This document shows positions 35,601-46,050 of a stretch of DNA of 64,000 nucleotides, in pieces; within the stretch, counting starts at the first letter, position 1, and every line of letters begins with the position of its first letter. Under the pieces are notes generated by a model. It had not been told where the DNA came from. It was given only the letters and a program-made list of their open reading frames with translations, and did not search any database. Source of the DNA: Dolomedes plantarius (lineage: Eukaryota; Arthropoda; Arachnida; Araneae; Dolomedidae); assembly GCA_907164885.2 (NCBI GenBank), contig OU015492.1:46827683-46891682 (forward strand). The letters are read 5' to 3'. Made by a program: the position numbers and the translations under genes.

Positions 35601-37010
35601 TCATGGACAAAAAAATTAGCGCACCAAGAAATAATTGCTGGATCGTAACGAAACTTGCAATGAAGGTACATATCGGGGAGATATGCAAATGATTAGAAAT
35701 GCAGCGTGATTGCGCATTACGTATAGCCGGTAGAGGGCGTTGAACATCATACTCTGTGGAGTATAAAACAGGTAACCAAAGCTTGTTTGAGTGTGCTGAA
35801 TCATTTACAAAGGAAGAGCTGAGATAGACATGCCATTACGCTGTGTTCGAAGACAATAAAAGCAGTTGTCGCAGTTTGAGAGGGGGAGAATCCTCGGGAT
35901 GATCGAAGCTGGGTGGTCAGCTAGGCAAGTATCTCGTCAATTAGGCCACTCTGATTGTGTTGTGAGGAGGTGTTGGGACCAGTGGACCCGAGAGATGTCA
36001 TGTACACGAAGACCAGGCTCAGGACGCCCTCGACAGACCAGTCGTCGAGAAGACCGCCACATCGTAAGAAATGCACGCATACAGCCAACTGCTTCATCGG
36101 CCGCCATCCAGGCACAGGTGGCATCTTCACTAGGGGCCTCTCTGTCTTCTCGAACCATACGAAGGCGCTTGGCTGAAGGACAGTTGGTATCGCGGCGCCC
36201 ATTACGCGCGCTGCCCTTGACGACCACCCATCGACGCCTCCGTTTGGAGTTTTATCGCGCACGAGGAAACTGGACTGCAGCGGAATGGAACCAGGTCGTC
36301 TTTAGCGACGAATCCAGATTCAATCTCGGCAGTGATGACAATAGTGTTCGTGTGTGGAGAGCCCGTGGTGAACGCTTCAATCCTGCCTTTGCTGTACAGC
36401 GACACATCGCTCCCACAGCTGGTGAAATGGTATGGGGTGCCATTGCCTACAATACACGGTCACCCCTAGTATTGTTCCTTGGCACCATGACAGCCCAGCG
36501 GAATGTTCATGAAATCCTGCAACCACATGTGTTGCCACTCATGCAACGGCTCCCAGGTGCCATTTTTCATCAAGACAATGCTCGGCCTTATACGGCAAGG
36601 GTGTCACAAGACTGTCTCCGCACTGTTACTACCCTTCCTTGGCCTGCCAGATCTCCAGATTTGTCCCCAATCGAGCATATCTGGGATCATTTGGGACGAC
36701 GAGTTGGGCATCCCACGAGTTTGAACGAACTAGAGGCAAGGTTACAGCAAATATGGAACGAAATGTTTCAAGATATCTTACAGAACTTGTATGACTCAAT
36801 GCCCGATCGTATCGTATCGTGCATTCGCTCTAGAGTGGGTCCAACGGAGTGTTAACTCCTCCGTTCTTTTGCCTTTTTCTCTGAAATAAATTATCCTTTT
36901 TCTTTGATTTTCTTATCAATTACTTATATGAAAGTAGTCATTACGTATTAAAAATTTCGTTTCATTTTGACGACTCCTTGTTGGTGCGCTAATTTTTTTG
37001 TCCATGAGTG
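35598..37010 (+). mobile_element. Tc1-like element with DD32E spacing
   Basis: Ends CACTCATGGACAAAAAAATT inverted at both sides, continuing with AGCGCACCAA, flanked by TA (35596-35597, 37011-37012). 1413 bases with one plus-strand transposase. Both flanks are (TA)n, so it landed inside a microsatellite. A truncated copy lies at 37278-37527. Confidence 0.95.
35830..36855 (+). pseudogene. Tc1 transposase with a single early stop
   Basis: The ATG at 35830 (MPLRCVRRQ) is the natural start, but codon 10 is TAA (35857-35859). After it the frame is open from LSQFERGRI to the TAA after GPTEC. Without that stop the protein would be 341 residues, normal for Tc1. Paired-type DNA-binding domain with GWSARQVSRQLG; a GRPRQ hook; second helix-turn-helix with SSRTIRRRL; catalytic Asp160 (SDESRF), Asp249 (HQDNARPY) and Glu282 (SPDLSPIEH), counting the stop as a codon. 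Only 32 residues lie between Asp249 and Glu282, two fewer than the usual 34. Translation from a later codon would lose little, so residual activity cannot be excluded. Confidence 0.92.
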
Positions 37011-37033
37011 TATATACGTATATAAATATATAC

Positions 37034-37100
<67 letters not shown>

Positions 37101-37113
37101 TATACGTATATAA

Positions 37114-37172
<59 letters not shown>

Positions 37173-37176
37173 TATA
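37011..37176. repeat. (TA)n microsatellite with TACGTA and TAAATA variants
   Basis: About 165 bases of TA with two TACGTATATAAATATA blocks. Confidence 0.95.
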
Positions 37177-37277
37177 GTATACAAATGTAAATTACTTAAT
37201 AGGTAACAAAAATGAATAAATAAATTTTCGGCGCTACGCTGCTCACAAAAATATTTACGATATATAGATATTTAATA

Positions 37278-37524
37278 GAAATGTTTCAAGATATCATACA
37301 GAACTTGTATGACTCAATGCCCGATCGTATCGCATCGTGCATTCGCGCTAGAGGGGGTCCAACGGAGTATTAACTCCTCCGTTCTTTTACCTTTTTCTCC
37401 GAAATAAATTATCCTTTTTCTTTGATTTTCTTATAATTTACTTATATCAAAGTAGTCATTACGTATGTAAAATTTCGTTTCATTTTGACGACTCCTTCTT
37501 GGTGCGCTAATTTTTTGTTCATGA

Positions 37525-37527
<3 letters not shown>
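37278..37527 (+). mobile_element. 3' fragment of the 35598-37010 Tc1 family
   Basis: Holds the last ~35 transposase codons (MFQDII, NLYDSMPDRIASCIRARGG), the 3' leader and the terminal repeat, ending at 37527 before TA. The 5' part is absent. It matches 36762-37010 almost base for base, so the two copies are close relatives. Confidence 0.92.

Positions 37528-37589
<62 letters not shown>
37528..37589. repeat. (TA)n microsatellite, left of MITE
   Basis: Pure TA run between the Tc1 fragment and the pogo-like MITE. Confidence 0.97.
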
Positions 37590-37592
<3 letters not shown>

Positions 37593-37759
37593 TGGAATCT
37601 CGATCGGCCGTTTTCGGAATCATCGTTTTCCCGTATGTATCGTTTATTACACTGAGTCCCGACGATCATATTGCTTTGTTATTTTCCCGGATGTATCGTT
37701 TTCCCGCATTTATCGTTCAGTTCAGTCGGTCCCTTGGAAAACGATAGAACGATATTCCA

Positions 37760-37762
<3 letters not shown>
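37590..37762. mobile_element. pogo-like MITE, 173 bp
   Basis: Left end CAGTGGAATCTCGATC and, inverted, right end CAGTGGAATATCGTTC, with TA on both sides. The core repeats tatcgtttwcccg several times. CAGTRGAAYCTCG-type tips with TA targets are typical of pogo/Tigger elements (general knowledge). No frame. Confidence 0.82.

Positions 37763-37805
<43 letters not shown>
37763..37805. repeat. (TA)n microsatellite, right of MITE
   Basis: Continues the TA tract that the MITE splits. Confidence 0.97.
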
Positions 37806-37808
<3 letters not shown>

Positions 37809-38744
37809 GAGGTTCCATTAAGGACGTCTCAATAAATCGTCTCCTCAGACAGAGAAATAACACCCCTCGCAGAGGAACCATGCAAATTTCTATGACCCGA
37901 TGCCATTTTGTCTACGACATGACGTTAAAAAAGAAAGAGTCACGCCCAGGCAACGCCCTTGGCGAAAGTTAACGAGTGGTCGAAGCAGTCACCTGTTCGA
38001 GAAAGCCGCCATCGTGTCTATTAACGACGTCGCCATCGTCGGCTATTAACGACGAAACCAATCAGAGGAAAGAACCCTGACGTCACAGCGGTCGTCCGAC
38101 CAACCGAAGGCTAAGTCCCGCCACGGTGTTAGGAGCGAAAATTTCAAGAGAAGCGGAGAGAAAAAATCAAGAGATTAAGACTTAGATTAAATCACATACC
38201 GAGAAGGCCATTCTCAGAGGTCGTAAACCAACCGATCGCAACAATCCATCCCGGAGGTACTTTATCTTGAGAGAATATCACTCTCGAGCGACTCTAGAGT
38301 GATATATAGACTCTAGAGCGACTCATATAGACTCTAGAGCGATAGCTCTAGAGTCTTCGTGCCGACCCTACTTAGTGCACGGACTGATAATTTATAGGAA
38401 CGAGGAGAGTTCCAGTAATTAAGAGATCACCTCGCATGTTTTGAAACCAGTTCGGTCTTTTATATCAGCATCCCTCGAAAGCATTATTCCAACCTTGGAA
38501 AATTTGGACGAACTGTGTTTTGCCACAGACTTCTTGCTAGAAATTTCGGGCTACTGTTAAGGCCAGTTCCCTCTATGTCAAGAGGCTGTTTCACAACTTT
38601 TGTACATAGTGTAAAAATCATCTAATCAAGACTCTATTAAACGTTCTATTATTTCAGCACGTGTTATCATTTTTTCCCGAACCCTGTATATCTTCTGTAT
38701 TTTGCTACCTGACTCCAAGATATTAGAATATACACACACACATA
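37806..38744. other. Candidate solo LTR or unclassified repeat
   Basis: Begins TGTGAGGTTCC right after a TA tract. The segment is GC-richer, has several CTCTAGAG palindromes at 38280-38360, and ends with an attaaacg/ttatttcag region near 38640, in the position expected for R/U5 of a gypsy LTR. I cannot find a convincing CA end with target duplication. No frames. Confidence 0.35.
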
Positions 38745-38760
38745 AATATATATATATATT

Positions 38761-38803
<43 letters not shown>
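38745..38803. repeat. (TA)n microsatellite
   Basis: TA run with one TTTATTA break; its final TA is the target of the next element. Confidence 0.95.
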
Positions 38804-38805
<2 letters not shown>

Positions 38806-40585
38806 GGGTGGCCATAATTAAACTGACAGTGCTAGACAGTGCTAGACAGTGCAGAATGACGCTACATTTTGTAGGAAGATTAAACAAGACGGGGGACGAA
38901 GGATTCCGAGAAAAAATAAATTAGTTCCAAAAGTCACCGCTAGGGGAATATTTGGCGCTGTGTAATAGAAAATAGAGTGTTAACAAATGCAAATCAATAC
39001 GGAAATTACCTTTTATTTTGCATTCAAATGAGGTTCAATGTGGCTGCCGTTGTTGTGGACCATGTATTGCATTCTGTGCACAGTATGCACAACAGCAGAA
39101 AGTAACATGTCTGCAGGAATCTCCCGCACAGTCCGTGATATGTTATCCTTCAACGTAGCCAGGTCCTGGACCACTCCTTGATAGACCTTGGACTTAAGGT
39201 AACCCCATAGCCAGAAGTCGCATGGGGTAAGATCAGGCTACCGAGGTGGCCATGCAGTTAGAAAGTAGCGGCTAATGACTCTTTCTGTTGTGAATTTCTG
39301 TCGTAGCAGATGTTGCACCCGTACAGCAACGTGTGGAGGGGCTCCATCTTGCATGAAAAGGATTTCCCCCAGGCATTGTCTTTGCTGAAGTGCCGGAATG
39401 ACAAAGCTGTTCAACATGTGGCGATATTTATCTCCGGTAACAGAACAGGTTTCCGGTCCTGTCGGGGTAATGTTCTCATAGAAGAATGGACCTACGATAA
39501 ATTCCGCTGTGAACCCACACCAAACAGTTACCTTTGGTGAATGTAAGGGAATTTCTGTGACTGCATGTGGTGATTTGTCATCCCAAATTCGGCAGTTCTG
39601 GGTATTCACAGTTCCATGCAGGTAAAAGTAGGCCTCGTCTCCCCATAAGATTTTCCACGGCCAAGCATCATCCACCTCCATTCTGGCAAGAAAGGTGAGA
39701 GCAAAAGTCAATCGCTTATCATGGTCGGGGTACAGTAACTCCTGTACACGGCTGATCTTGTACGGATAGAAGTTGATAATCTTTCGTAAGATTTTCCATA
39801 CCGTACTGTAAGGCATATCCATATTCCGAGCTAATCCACGAGCGCTAGAGGTGGCAGCAATATTGTCTGGTCCTCTGTCGACAATCGGCGTGGCAACTGC
39901 TTCGATTGTATCCTGTGGTACAGGTTTTCGTCCTCTGCCTGACTGAACCTTCAGAGAACCTGTTTTCTCAAACGTCGCAACCATTGCTTTTAGCCCATTA
40001 ACTGACACAGGACAGTTACCTTTACGCATTTTTTGTGCGTTCTAAAAGCACGAAGAGCGGCTGACGCGTTGCACTGGTTGAGGTAAAAGAATTTGACCAG
40101 TAACGCACGCTCGACTAAAGAAGGAGACATTGCACATAAACTTTCAATCCGATTGATTCGAAACGTAACACATTGCCTTTTAAAACCCAAGCAGCTGGCA
40201 CTGTGCCAATGGATGTAACGTGAAATTTGAATAAAGAACTTCTTCTGCTGAGCGTACGTATTATTGCAGATCACGAGACTTTATCGGTGTTTATGTAGAT
40301 TTTACGCTTTTTAAAAGTGTTGCCATATTGCACTTGAACTAAATAAGAAAATGTGCATAATAAAAGGTAATTTTATTCCGTATTAATTTGCATTTGTTAA
40401 CACTCTATTTTCTATTACACAGCGCCAAATATTCCCCTAGCGGTGACTTTTGGAACTAATTTATTTTTTCGCGGAATCCTTTGTCCCCCGTCTTGTTTAA
40501 TCTTCCTACAAAATGTGGCGCCATTCTCGCAAATAGATCGCGCTACAGAACACTGTGAGCACTGTCAGTTTAATTATGGCCACCC

Positions 40586-40587
<2 letters not shown>
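38804..40587 (-). mobile_element. Mariner relative with ~200-bp inverted ends
   Basis: Ends CCGGGTGGCCATAATTAAAC at both sides (inverted), TA at 38802-38803 and 40588-40589. The arms stay alike for about 200 bases through ttaacaaatgcaaat; the left arm has a small triplication of gctagacagt. The minus-strand transposase has only two obvious lesions, so the copy is young. The element lies between two TA tracts. The fold-back at 43003-43503 shares the CCGGGTG tip. Confidence 0.93.
39013..40130 (-). pseudogene. Transposase of the IS630-Tc1-mariner superfamily, DUF4817-like N-terminus
   Basis: Starts at ATG 40130 (MSPSLVERALLVKFFYLNQ), with a helix-turn-helix segment NASAALRAFR. A 1-base shift in an A6 run near 40031 moves the frame to MRKGNCPVSVNGLKAM. 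Further on are GRGRKPV, a second DNA-binding part, WGDEAYFYLHG (first Asp), FMQDGAPPHVA (second Asp), then TAWPPR, a TAG near 39240 where Ser is expected, PDLTPCDFWLWG (third Asp) and the end HIEPHLNAK. I count 42 residues between the second and third Asp, more than the 34 of classic mariner. Two lesions only. Confidence 0.88.

Positions 40588-40639
<52 letters not shown>
40588..40639. repeat. (TA)n microsatellite
   Basis: TA run shared as flank by the elements on both sides. Confidence 0.97.
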
Positions 40640-40643
<4 letters not shown>

Positions 40644-40854
40644 TACAGTCAATAAGTTCGGGGACTACCATACCCACTAATGCCCGGTGTGTGGGGGAAC
40701 CGAAATAACGGTGTGGTTTGCAAGTCTGGTTATCTGTGTACGCGTGAGACGTCACATGACGCATTGCACAACTGCTAAGGAGCGCAGCTCACCATTTGGC
40801 TGCAGACTGTCAGCGTATGATGTCGATGTAGCAAAGTGTCTTGTTTTGAGCAAC

Positions 40855-41812
40855 GTTCCAACGTTAAATTCTGCTACAAATTAGGAAAAAAACACTGCAG
40901 AAACGGTACGGTTACTGCAAAAAGCGTACCGAGACGAAGCTATGTGCAGATCGAAAGTTTTCAAATGGTACAGCTTGTTTAAAATGGGAGAGACGCTATT
41001 GCAGATGATCCACGAAGTGGGTGGCCAGTGACCCCACAAACGGAGGCGAACATCCAACGGGTAGGAGCAGTGGTTGTTTGGATGTTTGAAGTTTATTGGC
41101 GCAAGGTCCAGAAAGCACAAGCTGTGCCAAACACAATATAACATCGTCAACAAATGGTATGTTCAGGTTCTTTGTCGTCTACGGGAGGCAATCAGCAGGG
41201 GCGCCCAGAGGAGGGGGGCAACTAGGGCACTTTGCCCCAGGCCCCCAACTGCCGGAGGGGCCCCAAAAATTAAAAAAAAAATATTTATTAGATTTCCTCC
41301 GAAAGAAAATTCTGAAACTTGTACCGTACTTCAAAATTCCAAATAATCTCCTGAAAAAAGCCCCCTCTCCCCCCCCCAAAAAAATATCGATTAATCAGCT
41401 TTCTTGGGGCCCCAAACAGAAGTTTGCCCCAGGCCCCGTAAAGTCTCTGGGCGGCCCTGGCAATCCATGGTAAACGTCCACACGTTTGGAAATCCAACAT
41501 GTGGATGTTGTTGCATCACAATGTCCCGGCCCACCGATCCCTGATGGTGCAACAAGCCCTTGCTAAACACTGCATCACAGTTCTGCCACTTCCACCGTAT
41601 TCCCCAGACCTTGCTCCTATCGATTTCTACCTGTTCCCGAAAATGAAAGATAGCATCAAGGGCAAGCGGTATGCAAATGCCGAAGAAGTGATGGCAACAG
41701 CGACAACCGCTTTACGACGGCTCTCACACAACGGTTTCCAGGACTGTTTCCAGAAGCTGTATCAACGCTAGCAGAAGTGTATAGTTGCGGAAGGACATTA
41801 TTTTGAAGGTGA
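40855..41812 (+). pseudogene. Mariner transposase, split
   Basis: The N-terminal helix-turn-helix is readable around 40866-41000 (VKFCYKLG-like with frameshifts, then ETVRLLQKAYRDEAM and KVFKWYSLF). The central third, with the first catalytic Asp, is missing. After a WYVQVLCRLREAI segment the MITE intervenes. The frame resumes as KRPHVWKSNMWMLLHHNVPAH, where the second Asp (HDNAPAH) is His, then PPYSPDLAPIDFYLFP with the third Asp, and ends EGHYFEGD. Confidence 0.85.
41196..41459. mobile_element. hAT-like MITE, 264 bp
   Basis: Inverted ends CAGGGGCGCCCAGAG and CAGGGCCGCCCAGAG. Flanks gcaatcag (41188-41195) and gcaatcca (41460-41467) match in 6 of 8 positions, as an aged 8-bp target duplication. 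Second inverted blocks of ttgccccaggcccc lie inside. It splits the mariner transposase and so is younger than it. Overlapping frames here on both strands are products of the palindromic ends. Confidence 0.85.
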
Positions 41813-41885
41813 TTGTGTGTAGATGACTTTGTAAGTGCATTAGTTGTTGTAGTAAATAAAGTCCCCAAATTTATTGACTGTACGA

Positions 41886-41886
<1 letters not shown>

Positions 41887-41958
<72 letters not shown>
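41887..41958. repeat. (TA)n(TG)n microsatellite
   Basis: TA to 41919, then TG to 41958. Confidence 0.97.
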
Positions 41959-41961
<3 letters not shown>

Positions 41962-42567
41962 CAAACTATCCTCTCCTACCTCATATTTCAATCACTTGTT
42001 CACCTGTGGGACGTCTAGCTGCTGACGAAGCGTTGCCACAACTCCAGAAGAGAAGGTTTCGCCTCGAATTCAGCACGCTATGACTTTTGGCTGGCAGATG
42101 AGATCGGAAGTCGGTTCCAGTGAGATGGACTCGTAACGTTAAGTGTAAAATGATGAAACGACGGTTTTTCTACTTAAAAGAAATTACTCTTAAGACACAA
42201 TATTAATAAAAAATTAAATAGATAGAATAAAATCGCAGCGATGCCCTAAAAGGGCCAGAGAGGGGGGGTGGGGGTGACCCCTCTTCTCTGTTGGAACATG
42301 TTTTGCTTGCCATGGCGAACACTCCCCGTAGACCAGAGCATCGCGATACCCTTAATTTCGAAGAAAGAGAAAAAAACCAATATAAATAAGCTAAAATCAA
42401 ATATAAAACATCACGAAAACACCAAAACAAGCTCACACATATTACCAAATCATTCAAAATTTGTCTAGAAAATACTTTCTGAATAAAGCTATTCGTTTCT
42501 TAATTCATAAGATTCATGTACGTTGTTTTAATTATGTTTCATGTAAAGGTTTTGTCTTACGTAACAC
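41959..42567. other. Unrecognised sequence
   Basis: Slightly GC-richer at 42230-42350. Frames at 42203-42457 (-) and 42268-42468 (+) have no known motif. Confidence 0.45.
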
Positions 42568-42790
42568 GCCGCCCACATGGTATAGTGGTTAGATTCCTGA
42601 GCTTGCTACAGTGGGCCTGTGTTCCAGTTCCAAGTAAAGTCCCGTTCACATTGCATACGAGGCTTTGCGCTACTGTACTAAATAGGCTCTGGGATTGTTG
42701 CCATGACCTGTGATTTGTTTGACGTATCACGTAAAAATGAATTGAGCTCTATGGTAAGTTAAAAGTTTTAATGATGACGCTACGTAACGG
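42568..42790 (+). mobile_element. tRNA-derived SINE, tRNA-Glu-like head
   Basis: The head cccacatggtatagtggtta followed by gattcctg closely follows the 5' half of eukaryotic tRNA-Glu, with an A-box TGGTATAGTGG. The B-box (tgttccagttcc) is weakened, and the acceptor stem does not close. The body continues to about 42780, ending in aatgatgacg. Confidence 0.65.
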
Positions 42791-43002
42791 TTTGGATTCT
42801 ATGTGAAGAGGCCGTCAGGACTTATAACTAATGTATAAGATTTTTCATTAAGTAAAACGGTGTTAAACTTGATGTTTAAATGTGTAAGATTTAAATAAGA
42901 TTCGATTCACAATAATCGAACTTTTAGGTGAATAAATCTAAAGAAGCCGTTTAAGATATGCTAATTGCGGCATACGCGTATAGTATAAATACCAATCAGC
43001 TA
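42791..43002. other. Flank of the fold-back, possibly LTR-derived
   Basis: A TATA-like tagtataaatacc lies at 42981-42993, just before the fold-back; the region resumes at 43504 as GC-richer sequence that could be its downstream part. Confidence 0.3.
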
Positions 43003-43503
43003 CCGGGTGTGTCAAAAGTCGCGCACATCAACCTTTGTGGTTGAGTTTTAAAGACAGATGAATTATGTTAACAAACATAATAAAAGACAAACAAAGGTTG
43101 AACTATTATCTTTATTGTCAGGTGTCAGACATGGTCAAATCACAGTAAATGTTCAAAATTATGTTCGTTTTCCTGGACACACAATCGAACTCTTTTTACC
43201 AGATTAGTCGACACTTTACGAAGTGTGTGAGAAGTAATGTCCGATATTGCATGAAGGATGTTACTCTTAAGTTCATCAAGCGTATGCGGATTATTGCTGT
43301 AATCTGGTAAAAATAGTTCGATTGTGTGTCCAGGAAAACGGACATAATTTTGAACATTTGCTGTGATTTGACCATGTCTGACACCTGACAATAAAGATAA
43401 TCGTTCAACCTTTGTTTGTCCTTTATTATGTTTGTTAACATAATTCATCTGTCTTTAAAACTCAACCACAAAGGTTGATGTGCGCGACTTTTGAAACACC
43501 CGG
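43003..43503 (-). mobile_element. Fold-back element built from a mariner relative
   Basis: Arms 43003-43207 and 43300-43503 are reverse complements with only a handful of differences over about 204 bases. They start CCGGGTGTGTCAAAAGTC and CCGGGTGTTTCAAAAGTC, with TA at 43001-43002 and 43504-43505. The loop is about 90 bases. The minus strand across loop and left arm still encodes a transposase C-terminus. The transcript of either strand would fold into one long hairpin. Confidence 0.93.
43140..43316 (-). pseudogene. Transposase C-terminus inside the fold-back
   Basis: The minus-strand frame LPDYSNNPHTLDELKSNI then TLRKVSTNLVKRVRLC and NFEHLL matches the end of the same broad transposase group as 8865-9137 and 32551-32830. 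Everything upstream, including all catalytic residues, is replaced by the second arm. The frame continues upstream through the arm sequence to 43448, but that part is not transposase. Confidence 0.8.
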
Positions 43504-46050
43504 TAGATAAAAGAAAAAAGAGAGCTAGGAAGTGCGGACGTCGAAGTGTTGAGGAAGTGAGATGAAGTGAAAGGAGGAGTAGTGTTGGCGAAACGAAGTA
43601 TCAAGCTGGAGCTAGGCTTAGAGTCTGGTTTAATAATAGTTGAGTTTTGCGAGAAGCCGCTGGAGGCATAGCTAGGTTGCTTCAAACCTACGAGAGTAAT
43701 TGTCGGCCCAAAGTTTACGTGACAGCACTGCTGGTTGACTTTCAAAGTATCTGTGAGTACTGCAAAGTGTATTTTTCTTGAATGAGTAGTTATACAAGTG
43801 AATATATTGAATTGTGTTTACCTTGCATGAATGCTATATATATCTCGTACTAGTAGTACGTATGCTTTATGTTGAAAAGTAAACTGGTATATGTAAATAT
43901 TTAAATAAACATTGTTGTTATGTAACAACTTTGTTTGAATGAAATTATTTAGAGTGCCACTTCAAGATATACATACCCAAAGGTAGGGTAGAAGGGCCAA
44001 TTCTCTATAAATCTTACAGAGTAATTAAAATTTCCTCACTTTAAGATGTTTGTATTTAAAGCATTAGTTCTCCAGAATTGCATTGTGAGGGCCGAAAAGT
44101 AATTATTCTTGATCTATACTTTCTAGCTATTTTCTTTAGCTCAAATGAAACTGAGTTTTGAAATCTATACAATGTTTACTTGATTTATCTATATTTTCTG
44201 AGTTTATCCATAAAAGTTTAATGAATTTCCATGTGATTTTGCTCATATATAATGCACTTATGAGGTTGTGATCATCGGAGAAAAAAAAAAATCTAATCCC
44301 AGCGGACTTAGGCGAATGCGCAATTCTAAAGATAAACAAAAAGAACTTTTCTCCAAACAACGAAATAGGTAATAATGGTGTGCTCTCAGAACTAGTCTTA
44401 ATGTTTCCCTAAAATTTAGTTCAGAAGATTAATCAAGTAATGTTTCTGAAGAGTTTTTCAGTGTATTTTATTTGTTATTTTCCACTGAAATCGTCCCCGA
44501 GAAAATCAAGGAAAGACCTTACAAAAATAATGTAAATAACATTGTTTCACGTTTCTGACTCTTTCAAGTGTTTGCATGTATTTTAATGTACTCACGTTTT
44601 CCACTTGTCTATTATTTTTCCTCTAAACAAATGAAGTAAAGTTTGAATGAGGTCAAAATTTATATTGAATGAGAGATATAAATTTTGACCTCAACTCTTA
44701 GTTGTTTTCTAAGCGAAATTAGTTCAAAATCATAGATTGCTTTTGTCTCACCAGGAATAAATGATGTTTTAGATCGTTTGTAAAATTAGCAGATCGTTCC
44801 GATATATTTATGGCTCTGTGTTTCAATAGTAAAAATATCAGAAACGATCTCTCTTTCGAGAATTTTTGATTAAGTTTCATAATTGATTCTAAGCTTTAAG
44901 CATGTTATGATTTAATCATGAAAAGGATTCATTTTCCTCGAAATGGATTGATTAGTTTTAGATCCAAATACTTAATAATGAGAAGTGCATTCGAGGAATT
45001 CCTGTTTGGAGATATAATTAAAAAATGGATGAAGGAGATAGGATCTTCTTGTATATCTTGATTAGTAGGCTGCATAAGTAATCACAGATACAGTTTCGAT
45101 CACAGTTGTCATGCACTGTCACGTTTCTATGACTGTGTCGTAATTTATTTGATATAATATTAGAATCATAATCCCATCTTTAAATGTTAGATTCATTATT
45201 TCTTTATTTATATGGTCTTCTGCGGTTGTTGTGAAGAAACAAAATAAATATTACTAACATATGTAATTTATTTATAAAAAAACAAATGAATTGCAACGGG
45301 GAATTAAAATAAAGAGGATATAATTTACATTATTTACATCACTTAATGTAACAAGAGATTATATCTGTACGTTGCAACTCCCAATATTTTGCTTTGAGAG
45401 AATAATATTTACTTAAATTCCCATACATCAATGAAATGTCTCTTTTAGTTCGTTATCAATATTTACTTTCTTATTTGACTTCACACTCACTATTTGAATT
45501 TTGTCAAAAATTGATTTTGACCAGATAAACTCGGCCTTACCAAAGAGTATTCATACCTATTAAGAAAGAGTTCTTGGCTGTTTATGTTTATTCAGTGAGA
45601 GTTGAAATAAAGGTCTTTCAATCCATGCTAAAATCTTTAAACATAAGCCTTACTTTCATCTAGTGTGTAATCATTAGAACATTAAGATTAATTCAAACTA
45701 TTATATTTGAATAAATCGACAGGAAGAAATGTTGAGTTAGGTGCTCTATTTCCATACTTTATGAGTTCCTGTCAACATTGACTCAGTCTTCTAGAATCAC
45801 CTTCTTGTATAGAGTTTTTCAACATATGTAGAAAGATAGCATATAGATTGTCTTGTTACGTTTTAACTAAAAAATTTCCGTTTTACATTCATCTGTGTAT
45901 TAACTATAAGAACTAAAGAAGATTACTAAACCTAAAGGCTGGATGAACAAGCGATATTTCCATTTGGTTAGTTCTTAATCACTGGCTCGAAGTGTTTGTT
46001 TCATCTCGTAACTTCAAAGAATAACATAAATTATGTTTTATTCAAAGTTA
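43504..46050. other. About 2.5 kb without recognised genes
   Basis: 43504-43930 is GC-richer and ends with aaataaacattgttg near 43905, so it may be an LTR or old transcript end. Beyond that the DNA is AT-rich with no credible frames; 43455-43745 (-) and 44136-44360 (-) lack motifs. Confidence 0.5.

Larger units (their letters stand above)
40640..41886 (+). mobile_element. Mariner (DD34D type), deleted and with a nested MITE
   Basis: Both ends carry GTACAGTCAATAA (left near 40643, right inverted near 41884), continuing as gttcggggact / atttggggact; TA on both sides. The middle of the transposase is deleted and a hAT-like MITE sits at 41196-41459. Confidence 0.88.

Noticed and set aside
41074..41500. 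Gly/Pro-rich frames up to 125 residues on both strands
   Set aside because: They lie in the hAT-like MITE with its palindromic GC-rich ends.
43140..43448. 102-residue minus-strand frame taken as a gene
   Set aside because: Only its C-terminal half is transposase; the rest is the fold-back arm.
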